A DNA stretch of 64,000 bases, taken from NCBI GenBank assembly GCA_020723325.1, contig DYJD01000013.1:1-64000 (forward strand), in the 5' to 3' direction. Origin of the DNA: Desulfosudis oleivorans. GTDB lineage: Bacteria > Desulfobacterota > Desulfobacteria > Desulfobacterales > SURF-7. Of this stretch, positions 18,730 to 28,358 are shown piece by piece (position 1 is the first letter of the stretch; every line of letters starts with the position of its first letter). Both the position numbers and the translations under genes were made by a program. Under the pieces are notes generated by a model that searched no databases, was not told the origin of the DNA, and worked only from the letters and a program-made list of their open reading frames with translations.

Positions 18730-21700
18730 TTAACTTGGTACCTCCGGCGCAAAGCCGATCACCGTGATATCATCCTGCTGTTCGTTGATGCCTTTGTGTT
18801 TTTTGAAGGCCTTCAGCAGTATCTCCTGCTGGTCTGCAAAAGACCTGTGAAAGTTTTCCTTCAGCAATTCCTCAAAGCGCTCCCGGCCCAGACGCCGATG
18901 GCGCAAGCCGCCCAGTTGATCCACAAAACCATCCGTATACAGATATACCTGCATGCCTGGCCCGATGGGAACAGTATGGTTGGTAAAAGTGAATCCCAGG
19001 TCCGCAGAGGCATAGCCGATGCTCATGCGGTCCCCCTTGATGGTTTCAAAACTATTGCCCGCGGCAATGACCACCGGCAAGCGCGCCCCGGCATAGGTTA
19101 AAAGCCTTTTGGACAGATCCACATGGCAGACGGCCGCATCCAGCCCGTCGTCCGAGGCGGCCCGGCCCGTATCCTGCTGCAGGGAAGTCTTCACGATGAA
19201 ATTGAGGCGCTTCAACATTTCAGCCGGATCCTTGCAGCCCTCATCCTTCAGGATGGTCCGAAAACCCGAGGCCGCGATCATGGTCATGAAGGCCCCGGGC
19301 ACCCCGTGGCCGGTGCAATCCATCACCGCCACGATGAAACCTTCCGCGGTCTGCTCCATATGGAAAATATCGCCGCCGATAATATCCTTGGGCTCATAAA
19401 GGAAAAAACTGTCGGGCAGCCAGGAGCGCACCCACTCCACATTGGGCAACAGGGCCTGCTGAATGGTCTTGGCATAGCGGATGCTCTCCAGCATGTGGCG
19501 GTTGACTTTCTCCACCTTTTTCAAGGTGGCCTTTAGCTCCAGGGTGCGCTCGGCCACCCGTCTTTCCAAATCGGCGTTGAGTTTGCGGATTTCCTCTTCG
19601 GCTTTTTTATGTTCGGTGATGTCCGACACCATGGAAAAGGCGCCGATCTGGCGATCTCCCTCAAACAGGGGCGTGGCCTTGAAAAGACACAGCACTTCCG
19701 TGCCGTCCGGCCGGCGGGCAAAGGTCTCGTAAGTTAATTTCTCGCCGCGCTGCAGGGCTTCCTTCTGGCGTTTGGCGTCGGCAATGCTTTTTTCGCCGCC
19801 GAATTCGAAAATATGGCGGCCGATGACATCTTCCCGCTTGCGCCCCAGAATCCGGCACATTTCCGGGTTCACATCCGTGGTATAGCCCCTGGCATCCACT
19901 ACCCAGAAGCCTTCATTGGCGGTTTCCAGGATATTGCCCATACGTTCCTGGGCCTGTTTGATGTCGGCGTACAGCCCGGCGTTTTCCAGGGAGATGGCGG
20001 CCTGGGAGGCCAGCAGCTTCAGCACGCTGATGCGGCCGGGGGTGAAGGCCCCCCTGGCCTGGTTGTTTTCGAGATAGAGCAGACCTGAAAGCCGGTTTTG
20101 GCGCACCACCGGCAGGCACAGGATGGAGCGCGGCTTTGTCCTGAGCACATAGGGATCGGAAACAAAATCACCCTGGCCCGCGGCATCGTCCAGCACAAGG
20201 AAGCTGCGGGTTTGGAACACGAGATTGATGAGAGGCAGGAGTAAATCGCTGCGTTGGGGCAAGGGTTGCCGCCGCACCCAAACCTGCAGGCTGTCTTCAT
20301 GGCCGGCTGCGGCTGTTTCCATAACGGCGCCCTCGGCTTCGATGGTCAAGCCTTCGTCCTGCACGGAAACAAAAAAACCGCGCTCGGCGCCGGCGTTTTC
20401 CAGCACGGTCTTCATCAGGCGCTTGAGCAGATTGTCCAGCACGATCTCCGTGGAAATGGCCTGCAGGGCGTTCACCACCGTCTGATAATCCATCTGGTCC
20501 AAAACAGCGCCGCCGGTTCTGCAGACAGCCATAACCGCGGTCTCATCCGGCCGGATGGTTTTCAGCTCCGGATACCGGTCCAGCAAAAGCTGAACCTTGA
20601 AAGTGGCCCCCCACTCCGAGTAAAGTTCAACGGCTTCCTTGCGGTAAATCCCTGCGATCTTTGATTTGCCTTGGTCTTCCCAGAAGTCGGCCGCGTATTC
20701 ATCGGCCAGGGCCGCATGATGGAGGGCGCCGTTCTGCCGGGCGGAATCAATGGCCTGATCGTACAAAGCCTCTGCTTTTTTTCCATTTCCGGAAACCCGC
20801 GCGATTTCGGCGCTCACTAGAAAATATCTGGCGCTATAATTCGAGGGACAGTTGTCGGACCATTTTTTTAATTTTTTATTATATTTATTCACTTTTTGCA
20901 TGAGACGCCGTCCGCTTTTCCGGCTTCCAGCCTGCCCACTCTTCAGCAGAACCAGCGCTGATAAAAAATAGAAGTCCGCAAGAATGGGAACGGCAAAGGC
21001 CCCCATGATATTTTTCCGGCAATCGCGCATGAATTCCTCGGCAGCGGTATGATTTCGCAGCAGAACGCACAGGTGCAGTTTGAGTAGGGCATCCCAGTAC
21101 AACAGAGCGGCATTTTGTGTTTTTTTCATTCTGGCATCGTTGTATTGCGTGCTGCTGAAATCAAACAGGTCCTTGGCCCCCTTTTGTAAAACGGAGATAA
21201 ATCCTAGGGCTATGTGCATGGTCCAGCGGACCGGATTACGGAGGGGGGTAAGGAAAGCGATGGCCTTGCGGCATCTTTTTTCAACATCTCCCAGCCCTTC
21301 GCCCTCAAAATACCCGTTCCAGATCTGATGGTTCAGGATCAAGGCCACAAAATTGAAATCACCGGCGTCAGTGCCTTGCTGCAAGCCTTGCTCCAGTTGC
21401 TCCCGCAGGCTTTTTATAGGTCTTCGCCAGTGGAAAAGAAATTCCGCGGTTATATCCATGATCTTGCAGGAATAGCGGGGGTCATGATAGCGTTGATGTA
21501 CTTTGAGGGCCAGCTCGCCGAAGGCCATGCCGTCGGCATAATTCCCCAAGGCACCTGCCAGCATCATGCCGTAGCCGCAATACCCCAGGGCCGCGGCCGG
21601 GGAATTCCCATACCGCATGGAAAGACGGATCATTTTGACAAGGATGAGGGTCAACAGTTTCTGATTGGTATAGTAAGTGGAGTCCCCCAGCATGGCCAGA

Positions 21701-24369
21701 ATCTCCATAACCAATCTGATTTTGCGATCCGTCATTTTGGGCAAACCCAGCAGGTTTTCAATCCTGCCGGAGCGGTAGCGCAACCGCAGGGACAACATCC
21801 CCAACAGTAGGGTATGCCTTTTAGGGTGCTCGGGAATCACGATTCCGAGTTGCCGCAAGCCGTCGAGCCCCTCCCGGATCGCCTCATGGCTTTTCACCAT
21901 ACTGGCGTACAACACCACTTTGCGATAATGGATCTCCGCCTTTGGAATGCCGGCCGCGGCTTTTTCCAGCAGCAGGTCAAACATACCTTCGGCTTCTTCA
22001 TAACGGGAGTTGGCATAGGCGCATTCGGCCCACTCCAGATGAATATGAAAGGCCAGATCGTACCGCTGTTCCCAGCCTTGGTTTCCCAGAATCGACATGC
22101 CGATGTCGATATACTTCAAGGCCGGCTCATACGCATTGGACTCCCTGGCGCGTCTGGCTGCCAGCCGGTTCAGCTCGGCCAGTTCATAACGCTCTCCCGG
22201 TGTGGTCAGCAGCTCCCGCCCCAGGTTGAGCTGATTGACGATATAAAACACTTTTTGCCTTTTTTCCCAATCCTCAAGCCGTGTCAAAAAAAGCCGGCCG
22301 ATCTTCAGGTGGATTTCCTTTTCCGCACCGCTGGGAATCAGCGAATACGCCGCTTCCTGAATCCGGTCGTGGCGGAATACGAAAAAGGAATTCACCGATA
22401 TCAGACCTTCCTCTATGGCCTCGGTCATATCCCGCATGACCTTCTCAATGGGCTGCGCCATAACGGCTGCGAGGGTCTCCAAATCAAAGCGGTTCCCTAC
22501 GCAAGAGCTGATTTTTAAGATTTCCTGGGTGGCGGGCTTGAGCTGGGTGATTTTTTGAGAAAGCAGTTCCACCACATTATCCGTCACCTGCAATCCTTTG
22601 ATCTGTTCCATGTCCCAATGCCAGCCCTTTTGGGGATTCAGTTGCAGCAGTTTGCCGTCGTACAGGGATTTGATGAATTGATTCACGAAAAACGGATTCC
22701 CGTCGGTCTTGGCATGCACGAGGATGGAAAGAGGCTGGATGGCGGCCTTGTCGGTCTTGATGATTTCCAGCAGAAAGTCGCGGACGTTTTCCACTGTGAT
22801 GGGCCCAAGGCGGATATCATGCAACCGGCCGCCTTCCCGGCTGATTTCCTCCAGGATACTCCTCAAGGGGTGGGCCTTTTCGATTTCATTGTGGCGATAG
22901 GCGCCGATGATCAGCAAATAACGCATATCGTCATCAAGCATGATGGTGCGGATCAGGTTCAAGCTGGCGGTATCCGCCCATTGCAGGTCATCCAGGAAAA
23001 GCACCAGGGGGTGCTTTTCATCGGCAAACAGTTTGGCGAAGTTTTTGAACACCAGGTTGAAACGGTTCTGGCTTTCTTCCGGTCCCAATCGGGGCAATTC
23101 GGGCTGGCGGCCGATGAGCAGTTCCACGTTGGGGATCACATCCGTGACAACACCGCCGTTGGGTCCCAGGGCTTCTTGCAAGCGCCGCTTCCATTCCAAA
23201 ATTTTAGCCCTATCTTCAGTCAGAATTTGCAGGATCAGGCTCTGAAAGGCCTGGATAATGGAGCTGTAGGGCACGTCCCGGCGGAATTGCTCGTATTTGC
23301 CGGATATGAAATAGCCCCGCCGCGCCACGATGGGTTTGTGGATCTCATGAACCAAAGCCGATTTGCCGATCCCCGGATAGCCCGATACCAGCAACATCTC
23401 GCAGCAGCCGCCGGCCACCTGCTCAAAAATCCCCAGAAACCTGCCGATTTCCAACTCCCTACCCACAATTTTTTGGGGGATATTGAAGCGCATGGAAATG
23501 TCCTTGCGTCCCAGCTCCAACAGCTCGATTCTTCCGGTTTTCTGGAATCCCTCCCGGCAGGTCTTAAGATCCGCCAACAAGCCGAAGCAGTTCTGATAGC
23601 GTTCCTCGGCGGTTTTGGACAAAAGCCGCATAATGATACGGGTGAGGGGGACGGGAACCGTCATCCGGATTTCATGGGGCTCCCTGGGAGTTCGGGCGAT
23701 GTGGGCATGGATCAGCTCCATGGGGTCTTCGGATTGAAACGGCAGTTGCCCGGTGAGCATTTCATACAGGGTCACGCCCAGGGAATACATGTCCGTGCGG
23801 TAATCCACATTCCGGTTCATCCGGCCGGTCTGTTCCGGGGAGATATAGGGCAAGATTCCGCTGATATAGGCCGGTTCGCTGATCCTGCGGTCCTCATGGG
23901 TCAACAGGGCCGCGGCGCCGAAACCATGCAGTTTGACAAGCCGGGAGGGCGGTTGGATGAGAATATGGGCCGGTTTAATCGCCCGGTGCACAATGCCCTC
24001 CTGATGCAACTGTCCCAGGGTCTCAGCCAACTGGACGGCGATTTCCAGAAATTCTCCGGTCTCAAGGGGCTTTGCTGCCATATGCTGTTGCAGGGAAATC
24101 CCTTCAAAGTCCTCCAGCACCAATTGCCAAAATCCGTTGACTTTTTGCACTACGTGGGTGGCTACAATCCCCGGGATGGTCAGCCGGCGGATGCTTTCGT
24201 ATTCTTGTAAAAAGCGGGCTTCCTCATCCTTGGAAACTCCTGTGGATCGAAGCTGATGAATGATCACTGTTCCGGCCGCGTCTTCATCATAGGCCTGATA
24301 AATCGTATGATAATCATTCGCATCTATCCGCTTTATTATTGAATACGTTTTTTCCTTGAGCTTGTTCAT
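18730..24369 (-). CDS. Giant sensor: pseudokinase - AAA ATPase - GAF - PAS - SpoIIE phosphatase (copy 2)
   Basis: Paralogue of the next gene in the operon with the same architecture and about 1879 residues. The kinase-like domain has the same degenerate motifs: HRAIKPAH for the catalytic loop and HGFG for DFG. The ATPase shows Walker A GYPGIGKSAL and Walker B LVLFLDDLQWAD, and the SpoIIE domain is complete. The GAF domain and helical middle are diverged between the copies, so the two probably sense different inputs while sharing one output. The start is ambiguous: ATG 24369 has GGGAG only two bases upstream, while a TTG at 24390 has AGGTG seven bases upstream. It is the first gene of the operon and ends 37 bases before the start I prefer for copy 1. 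Confidence 0.85.
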   Translation of the reverse strand: MNKLKEKTYSIIKRIDANDYHTIYQAYDEDAAGTVIIHQLRSTGVSKDEEARFLQEYESIRRLTIPGIVATHVVQKVNGFWQLVLEDFEGISLQQHMAAKPLETGEFLEIAVQLAETLGQLHQEGIVHRAIKPAHILIQPPSRLVKLHGFGAAALLTHEDRRISEPAYISGILPYISPEQTGRMNRNVDYRTDMYSLGVTLYEMLTGQLPFQSEDPMELIHAHIARTPREPHEIRMTVPVPLTRIIMRLLSKTAEERYQNCFGLLADLKTCREGFQKTGRIELLELGRKDISMRFNIPQKIVGRELEIGRFLGIFEQVAGGCCEMLLVSGYPGIGKSALVHEIHKPIVARRGYFISGKYEQFRRDVPYSSIIQAFQSLILQILTEDRAKILEWKRRLQEALGPNGGVVTDVIPNVELLIGRQPELPRLGPEESQNRFNLVFKNFAKLFADEKHPLVLFLDDLQWADTASLNLIRTIMLDDDMRYLLIIGAYRHNEIEKAHPLRSILEEISREGGRLHDIRLGPITVENVRDFLLEIIKTDKAAIQPLSILVHAKTDGNPFFVNQFIKSLYDGKLLQLNPQKGWHWDMEQIKGLQVTDNVVELLSQKITQLKPATQEILKISSCVGNRFDLETLAAVMAQPIEKVMRDMTEAIEEGLISVNSFFVFRHDRIQEAAYSLIPSGAEKEIHLKIGRLFLTRLEDWEKRQKVFYIVNQLNLGRELLTTPGERYELAELNRLAARRARESNAYEPALKYIDIGMSILGNQGWEQRYDLAFHIHLEWAECAYANSRYEEAEGMFDLLLEKAAAGIPKAEIHYRKVVLYASMVKSHEAIREGLDGLRQLGIVIPEHPKRHTLLLGMLSLRLRYRSGRIENLLGLPKMTDRKIRLVMEILAMLGDSTYYTNQKLLTLILVKMIRLSMRYGNSPAAALGYCGYGMMLAGALGNYADGMAFGELALKVHQRYHDPRYSCKIMDITAEFLFHWRRPIKSLREQLEQGLQQGTDAGDFNFVALILNHQIWNGYFEGEGLGDVEKRCRKAIAFLTPLRNPVRWTMHIALGFISVLQKGAKDLFDFSSTQYNDARMKKTQNAALLYWDALLKLHLCVLLRNHTAAEEFMRDCRKNIMGAFAVPILADFYFLSALVLLKSGQAGSRKSGRRLMQKVNKYNKKLKKWSDNCPSNYSARYFLVSAEIARVSGNGKKAEALYDQAIDSARQNGALHHAALADEYAADFWEDQGKSKIAGIYRKEAVELYSEWGATFKVQLLLDRYPELKTIRPDETAVMAVCRTGGAVLDQMDYQTVVNALQAISTEIVLDNLLKRLMKTVLENAGAERGFFVSVQDEGLTIEAEGAVMETAAAGHEDSLQVWVRRQPLPQRSDLLLPLINLVFQTRSFLVLDDAAGQGDFVSDPYVLRTKPRSILCLPVVRQNRLSGLLYLENNQARGAFTPGRISVLKLLASQAAISLENAGLYADIKQAQERMGNILETANEGFWVVDARGYTTDVNPEMCRILGRKREDVIGRHIFEFGGEKSIADAKRQKEALQRGEKLTYETFARRPDGTEVLCLFKATPLFEGDRQIGAFSMVSDITEHKKAEEEIRKLNADLERRVAERTLELKATLKKVEKVNRHMLESIRYAKTIQQALLPNVEWVRSWLPDSFFLYEPKDIIGGDIFHMEQTAEGFIVAVMDCTGHGVPGAFMTMIAASGFRTILKDEGCKDPAEMLKRLNFIVKTSLQQDTGRAASDDGLDAAVCHVDLSKRLLTYAGARLPVVIAAGNSFETIKGDRMSIGYASADLGFTFTNHTVPIGPGMQVYLYTDGFVDQLGGLRHRRLGRERFEELLKENFHRSFADQQEILLKAFKKHKGINEQQDDITVIGFAPEVPS
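18745..19941 (-). repeat. 1197-bp tract identical to 13077-14273 (second member)
   Basis: Second member of the identical pair described at 13077-14273. The outermost difference changes the fourth residue from the end (APEVPS here, APQVPS in copy 1). Near-identity also continues past the stop codon into an AT-rich repeat, so the duplicated unit ends in repeat sequence. Confidence 0.85.
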
Positions 24370-24674
24370 GGCTCCCTTTCCGACAATCAATCAAACACAC
24401 CTGGATGTTCTAAAACCTTGAAGCAAGCCATGGAAACCAATTGCACCAAACCGGAATCCCTTTGGGTAACCGGCCGGTCGTGTTTGATTGATTTGCTGGG
24501 TGAAGCTCCTTATGATGCTAGTGGAGTGGGGATTGTTTTGCGACCCGCAGTGGACTGGGCCACTCTGTTTTCAGCTTTTGCCGGTGCGGAATTTCAAGGA
24601 GTTTTTTACCGGCAGAAGCAGAATATTTTGTTTTGTTAGGGATAATTATATATGAGGAAGGGTACGGATGTCAA

Positions 24675-24863
24675 GAACGCGGAACGCGGAAGTCGGAACG
24701 CGGAATTAAAAAAAAGATGAGCATTGTCTGGTCATTCCCATGCTGTGGGCGCAAAGAAATGAGGTTGAGACAATGCTCGAAAAAAAGAATTGATCTGATT
24801 TTTATTCCTTATTCCATTCCGCGTTCCACGTTCCACGTTCCGCGTTCCGCGTTCAGATGTTCC
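24675..24863. repeat. Nested inverted repeats: GGAACGC units flanking a hairpin
   Basis: GGAACGC-type tandem units at 24675-24706 face inverted units at 24816-24863. Between them, GAGCATTGTC (24719-24728) and GACAATGCTC (24769-24778) form a second inverted pair. The right arm enters the 3' end of the hydrolase gene and encodes its last 15 or so residues. The whole gap 24391-24808 holds no gene I can support; the structure may serve as a transcription end. Confidence 0.7.
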
Positions 24864-25732
24864 GGTATTCCCGATGTCGGTCTACTCCAAAGGCTCTGCT
24901 GATCTTGTACCGGGATTTGTCTCCGAGACAAAGCCTGCTCAATATGTCGCCTTATTAACACGCTGATTTCATTGGCATGGGTAACCGGCGACATATGTCC
25001 GGCGCTTTTGATTTGAATAAAAATCGCAGCCGGAATGGCGGCTGCCAGTTGATGGGCTAGCCATTGAATGGGCAGGGGACTGCGGTCGCCGGCCATCACC
25101 AGGGTCGATGTCATGATCTTATGAAAATCGGATAGTTGTCCAGGATCAGAGAAAATCAGATTCCAGCCTTTAACAACTTTTTCCATACCCTTGGCCAAGG
25201 CATTTTGGACCCCATGGGATAATTGTTGCCAGGCCTCCGGCCCGCTCCAATAGGAAACAAATATATACGCGGCACTGAGGGCATCGCCGCTTTCCAGGGC
25301 AGACCCGCAAGCGTCTTTTACCGCCAACAGGTGGTTATAATTTTCGTTGCGGGGGTAGGTTTTCAGAAGTTGAAAAGCCACCGGCTCGATAAGAATCAGG
25401 CTGCTGAACAAATGCGGATAGCGGCGCGCAAGCTCCATGGCGATGACGCCGCCATAGGAGTGCCCCACAACATGGACCGGATCACCGGTGGATTCAATCA
25501 AGGCCCGGATCAATCTTAATTCTTTTTCCAGGAGATCGGACCAATCCGCCAGACCAGGGGTTCTGCCTTCGCCCAACAGATCCGGAATCAAAATGCGAAA
25601 ATTTCGGTTTAAATCATTTTTTATTTTTGCCCACTGAACGCCGGAACTTGCCGCTGCATGTAACAGCACCACCGGCTCACCGGCTCCGCTGTCGTCCAGA
25701 CTGAGTTGCGCCCCCCCGATTTTGACCAGCAT
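24809..25732 (-). CDS. Alpha/beta hydrolase
   Basis: Soluble alpha/beta hydrolase of 307 residues. HAAASSGVQW gives the oxyanion region, GHSYGG the nucleophile serine, MAGDRSPL the acid and SAGHMSPV the histidine. This is the pattern of the MhpC/haloperoxidase-like group; the substrate cannot be told. The ATG at 25732 has AGGAG five bases upstream and is preferred to the codon 63 bases earlier. The enzyme core ends around residue 270. The final stretch (LNAERGTWNVERGME) is encoded by the GGAACGC repeat and is probably an acquired tail. It stands alone, with repeat-rich spacers on both sides. Confidence 0.85.
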   Translation of the reverse strand: MLVKIGGAQLSLDDSGAGEPVVLLHAAASSGVQWAKIKNDLNRNFRILIPDLLGEGRTPGLADWSDLLEKELRLIRALIESTGDPVHVVGHSYGGVIAMELARRYPHLFSSLILIEPVAFQLLKTYPRNENYNHLLAVKDACGSALESGDALSAAYIFVSYWSGPEAWQQLSHGVQNALAKGMEKVVKGWNLIFSDPGQLSDFHKIMTSTLVMAGDRSPLPIQWLAHQLAAAIPAAIFIQIKSAGHMSPVTHANEISVLIRRHIEQALSRRQIPVQDQQSLWSRPTSGIPEHLNAERGTWNVERGME

Positions 25733-25853
25733 TTTTTCTCCTTTTAGTGTATTTAAGTTGCATCTGTTTTTAAAGCAAAACGTAATTCCGATCACGATAA
25801 CATTGTTTTCGTAACCTCAATTTGTCATCATGTCAAGGGGCCCTCTAATATGG

Positions 25854-25933
25854 CAGGGGAATCGCGTGTAAACTTGGCGCGGAATGTGCAGCCATTAATT
25901 GCCAATATTTCACCCAGCGAATACTATTGCTTG
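25854..25933 (-). repeat. Dispersed 80-bp repeat, copy B
   Basis: Reverse complement of 1-80 with three mismatches. It lies 121 bases upstream of the alpha/beta hydrolase gene in that gene's orientation, as copy A does for the binding-protein gene. Confidence 0.8.
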
Positions 25934-25984
25934 CCAAGATAAAGCGATTCGTGAGTGTTTGGGTTTTGCCTCTGCCATCCAATC

Positions 25985-26228
25985 TCTCGGGGTCGGGGTC
26001 GGTATCGGAATCGGTATCGAGTTTTTTCTTTTCCCCCAAAGGCAATTCGCCAACGGGACGGAACGGTGTGCCCTGCCGATGTGCAGGGGCGGTTCGCGAA
26101 CCGCCCCTACGGAAAGGCCATGGTGTTGAGTCTTGGGGTCAACATGGGAAAAGCCCTGGTTTTTTGGGGGCAGGGTCTCCCAAATTATTTTTTCGATACC
26201 GATCCCGATACCGATACCGACCCCGAAA
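25985..26228. repeat. Inverted TCGGTA-type hexamer repeats
   Basis: GGTCGGTATCGGAATCGG-like units at about 25985-26020 face the inverse units CCGATACCGATCCCGATA at about 26193-26228. They form a roughly 240-base inverted structure. Apparent reading frames through it change product in every frame and look spurious. The stretch 25796-26514 holds no gene I can support. Confidence 0.65.
26085..26110 (-). repeat. REP palindrome of the GTAGGGGC type
   Basis: The minus strand begins GTAGGGGCGG, followed by the palindromic core TTCGCGAA and CCGCCCC. The same GTAGGGGC head occurs twice inside the REP-associated transposase gene at 55926-55996, so this is probably a substrate copy moved by that or a related enzyme. 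Confidence 0.65.
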
Positions 26229-26514
26229 AAAAACTACATGCGATTGCCCTGCCTAATATGGACTGCATCAAACCTACCTGGGGAAATATGGGGCAACCTT
26301 TTATTTGACATCCAAACAAAGAAAAGCTACTATACAAACAACTCAGGTAGTTCTATTCGGAAGCAAACCGTTATTTTTTCCAGTACGGTTTAATCAATCC
26401 CAAAGTAAAAAATAAAAGAAATCACTGCATCAAACTCGCTGATCCGAACTCATCACCTTCAGCATAAAAAAATGTAATTTTAGAAATTTGGTCAAATATA
26501 TGGAGGAGTCCCCA

Positions 26515-28356
26515 ATGTGGCGTTCGCTGAGCATTGCAAACAAGATCTGGCTGAGCCTCAGCATTCTGATCCTTGGCTATTTCGTGTCCATGGTACTGGG
26601 TTATGTCAATGGGAAGAATACCGAGGCAAGTTTGGTGCATGTGTCGGAATACGTCTTTCCGGCTACAAAGCTGAGCCAGGCGGCTGTCACTGCCTTTGAA
26701 GAACAGATCAAGCTATACAAGGACGCGGTCATGGTGGGGGACACGGCCCTTGTGGATACCGCCGGAAAACAAGCCCAGGAAGTTAAAAAGTCCCTTCAAG
26801 CCATTGCGGACCTGGCTGGGTTGTCGACGGCCGAGAAAAGCGCGGTTCAAATGATCATTCAGGAGTTGGATGATTTTTCCAAGTCGGCGGATCCGGCTTA
26901 TAGGGCCATGAGCAAAAATGAGGAGGGTGCCGACAAGGATAAAATCAGCAAGCTGGCTGATAAAACCCAGGCCATTCAAAAAAAACTTCTTGACCAGGCC
27001 CAGGGTTTTGTTGACGACCTCAAGGCCGAGCTGTCCTCGGTGGGTGACAACACCCGCAGGCAGCGTCATTTCAATCTGATCGCTTTTTGGGTGGTTGTTA
27101 TCGGCGCTGTGGCGGTGATCTGGCTGATCGTCACCCGCTCCATCATCCAGCCCCTCAAGAAAACGGTGCATGCCCTGAATGAGATTGCCAAGGGCGATCT
27201 TTCCATACGTCTGCAAGACGGTAGGGATGAAGTCGGCCGGATGGGGGCGGCCTTGAATGCGGTGATGGAATCCCTCAATGTCAAGGCCAAGGCTGCTTCC
27301 AATATTGCGGCCGGGGATCTGCGGCAGAACATCAAAGCCTCCTCGGAAAAGGATGTGCTTGGCAAAGCCCTGGAGGGCATGATTGAAAGCCTGAACAGCA
27401 TCGTGGCGGAGCTGAATTTTTCCGCTGTCCAGGTGGACGCGGGCTCAAGGCAGATTGCGGATTCCAGCACGGCCCTGTCCCAGGGTGCCACCCAGCAGGC
27501 CTCGGCCATTGAGGAAATCACCAGCAGCATGTCGGAGATCGGTTCACAGACCAAGACCAATGCGGAAAACGCCACCCAGGCCAACCAGTTGGCCATGGCC
27601 GCCAAGGATGCGGTCAATAACGGCATAGACCAGATGGATGCCATGGTTGCAGCCATGAACGCCATCAGTGAGTCCAGCAACGAGATCGGTAAAATCATCA
27701 AGGCCATTGACAGCATTGCTTTTCAGACCAACCTGTTGGCCTTAAACGCGGCGGTGGAAGCGGCCCGGGCCGGAAAACACGGCAAGGGTTTTGCCGTGGT
27801 GGCCCAGGAGGTACGTTCTTTGGCGGCCCGGAGCGCCAAGGCGGCCCAGGAGACTGCCGAGCTCATTGAAAAATCCATCAGCACCGTTGCCGATGGCAAC
27901 CAAATGGCGGCCAAAACTTCCGAAGCGCTGCAAAAAATCGATGAAGGCGTGACCCGGGTGACGGACCTGGTGGGGAACATAGCCGCGGCCAGCAATGAGC
28001 AGGCCCAGGGCATTTCCCAGGTCAACCAGGGATTGACCCAGGTGGACAGCGTCACCCAGCGCAACACCGCCAATGCGGAACAAACCTCCTCCGCTGCCGA
28101 AACCCTTTCCGCCCAGGCGGCCCAGGTGCGTCATCTGTTGGATCGGTTTAAGCTCAAGGAAGATGTAGTGTCGGTCGCCTCCATAAATACCGATGAATAT
28201 GCACCGGTGGAAATGGAGACAGCCCAGCCATTTGTTCCGCCACCGGCAGCGGCCATCGACGGCTGGGGCGCCGGGCCGGCCGGGCCCCAGGAAGGCCGGG
28301 AAATCTCGCCCAAGCAGGTGATCGCTTTGGATGATGATGAATTCGGTAAATATTAA
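26515..28356 (+). CDS. Methyl-accepting chemotaxis protein
   Basis: Membrane chemoreceptor of 613 residues. A first membrane span at about 10-30 and a second at about 183-205 enclose a roughly 150-residue helical periplasmic domain of the four-helix-bundle kind. A HAMP domain (205-257) follows, then a second HAMP-like segment (260-310) and a long cytoplasmic coiled coil. The conserved hairpin tip is at [19 protein letters not shown]. The C-terminus is proline- and glycine-rich and lacks a CheR/CheB pentapeptide. GGAGG eight bases upstream fixes the start at 26515. It stands alone; no other chemotaxis gene is in the window. Its stop is two bases from the convergent hemW stop. Confidence 0.93.
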   Translation: MWRSLSIANKIWLSLSILILGYFVSMVLGYVNGKNTEASLVHVSEYVFPATKLSQAAVTAFEEQIKLYKDAVMVGDTALVDTAGKQAQEVKKSLQAIADLAGLSTAEKSAVQMIIQELDDFSKSADPAYRAMSKNEEGADKDKISKLADKTQAIQKKLLDQAQGFVDDLKAELSSVGDNTRRQRHFNLIAFWVVVIGAVAVIWLIVTRSIIQPLKKTVHALNEIAKGDLSIRLQDGRDEVGRMGAALNAVMESLNVKAKAASNIAAGDLRQNIKASSEKDVLGKALEGMIESLNSIVAELNFSAVQVDAGSRQIADSSTALSQGATQQASAIEEITSSMSEIGSQTKTNAENATQANQLAMAAKDAVNNGIDQMDAMVAAMNAISESSNEIGKIIKAIDSIAFQTNLLALNAAVEAARAGKHGKGFAVVAQEVRSLAARSAKAAQETAELIEKSISTVADGNQMAAKTSEALQKIDEGVTRVTDLVGNIAAASNEQAQGISQVNQGLTQVDSVTQRNTANAEQTSSAAETLSAQAAQVRHLLDRFKLKEDVVSVASINTDEYAPVEMETAQPFVPPPAAAIDGWGAGPAGPQEGREISPKQVIALDDDEFGKY

Positions 28357-28358
28357 TC

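Noticed and set aside
22555-24210. 551-codon plus-strand frame opposite the second giant gene
   Set aside because: Antisense shadow of the pseudokinase-ATPase coding sequence; an equivalent shadow lies opposite the paralogue.
24418-24639. 73-codon plus-strand frame in the gap upstream of the giant operon
   Set aside because: No clear ribosome site, no recognisable family and unusual composition; likely chance.
24675-24863. CRISPR-like array from the GGAACGC units
   Set aside because: Units are 7 bases long without spacers; they are simple tandem repeats. No CRISPR array or cas gene is seen anywhere in the window.
25845-26393. Several overlapping frames of 66-117 codons in the spacer before the chemoreceptor gene
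   Set aside because: They are generated by hexamer repeats and a REP palindrome and are open in all frames at once.
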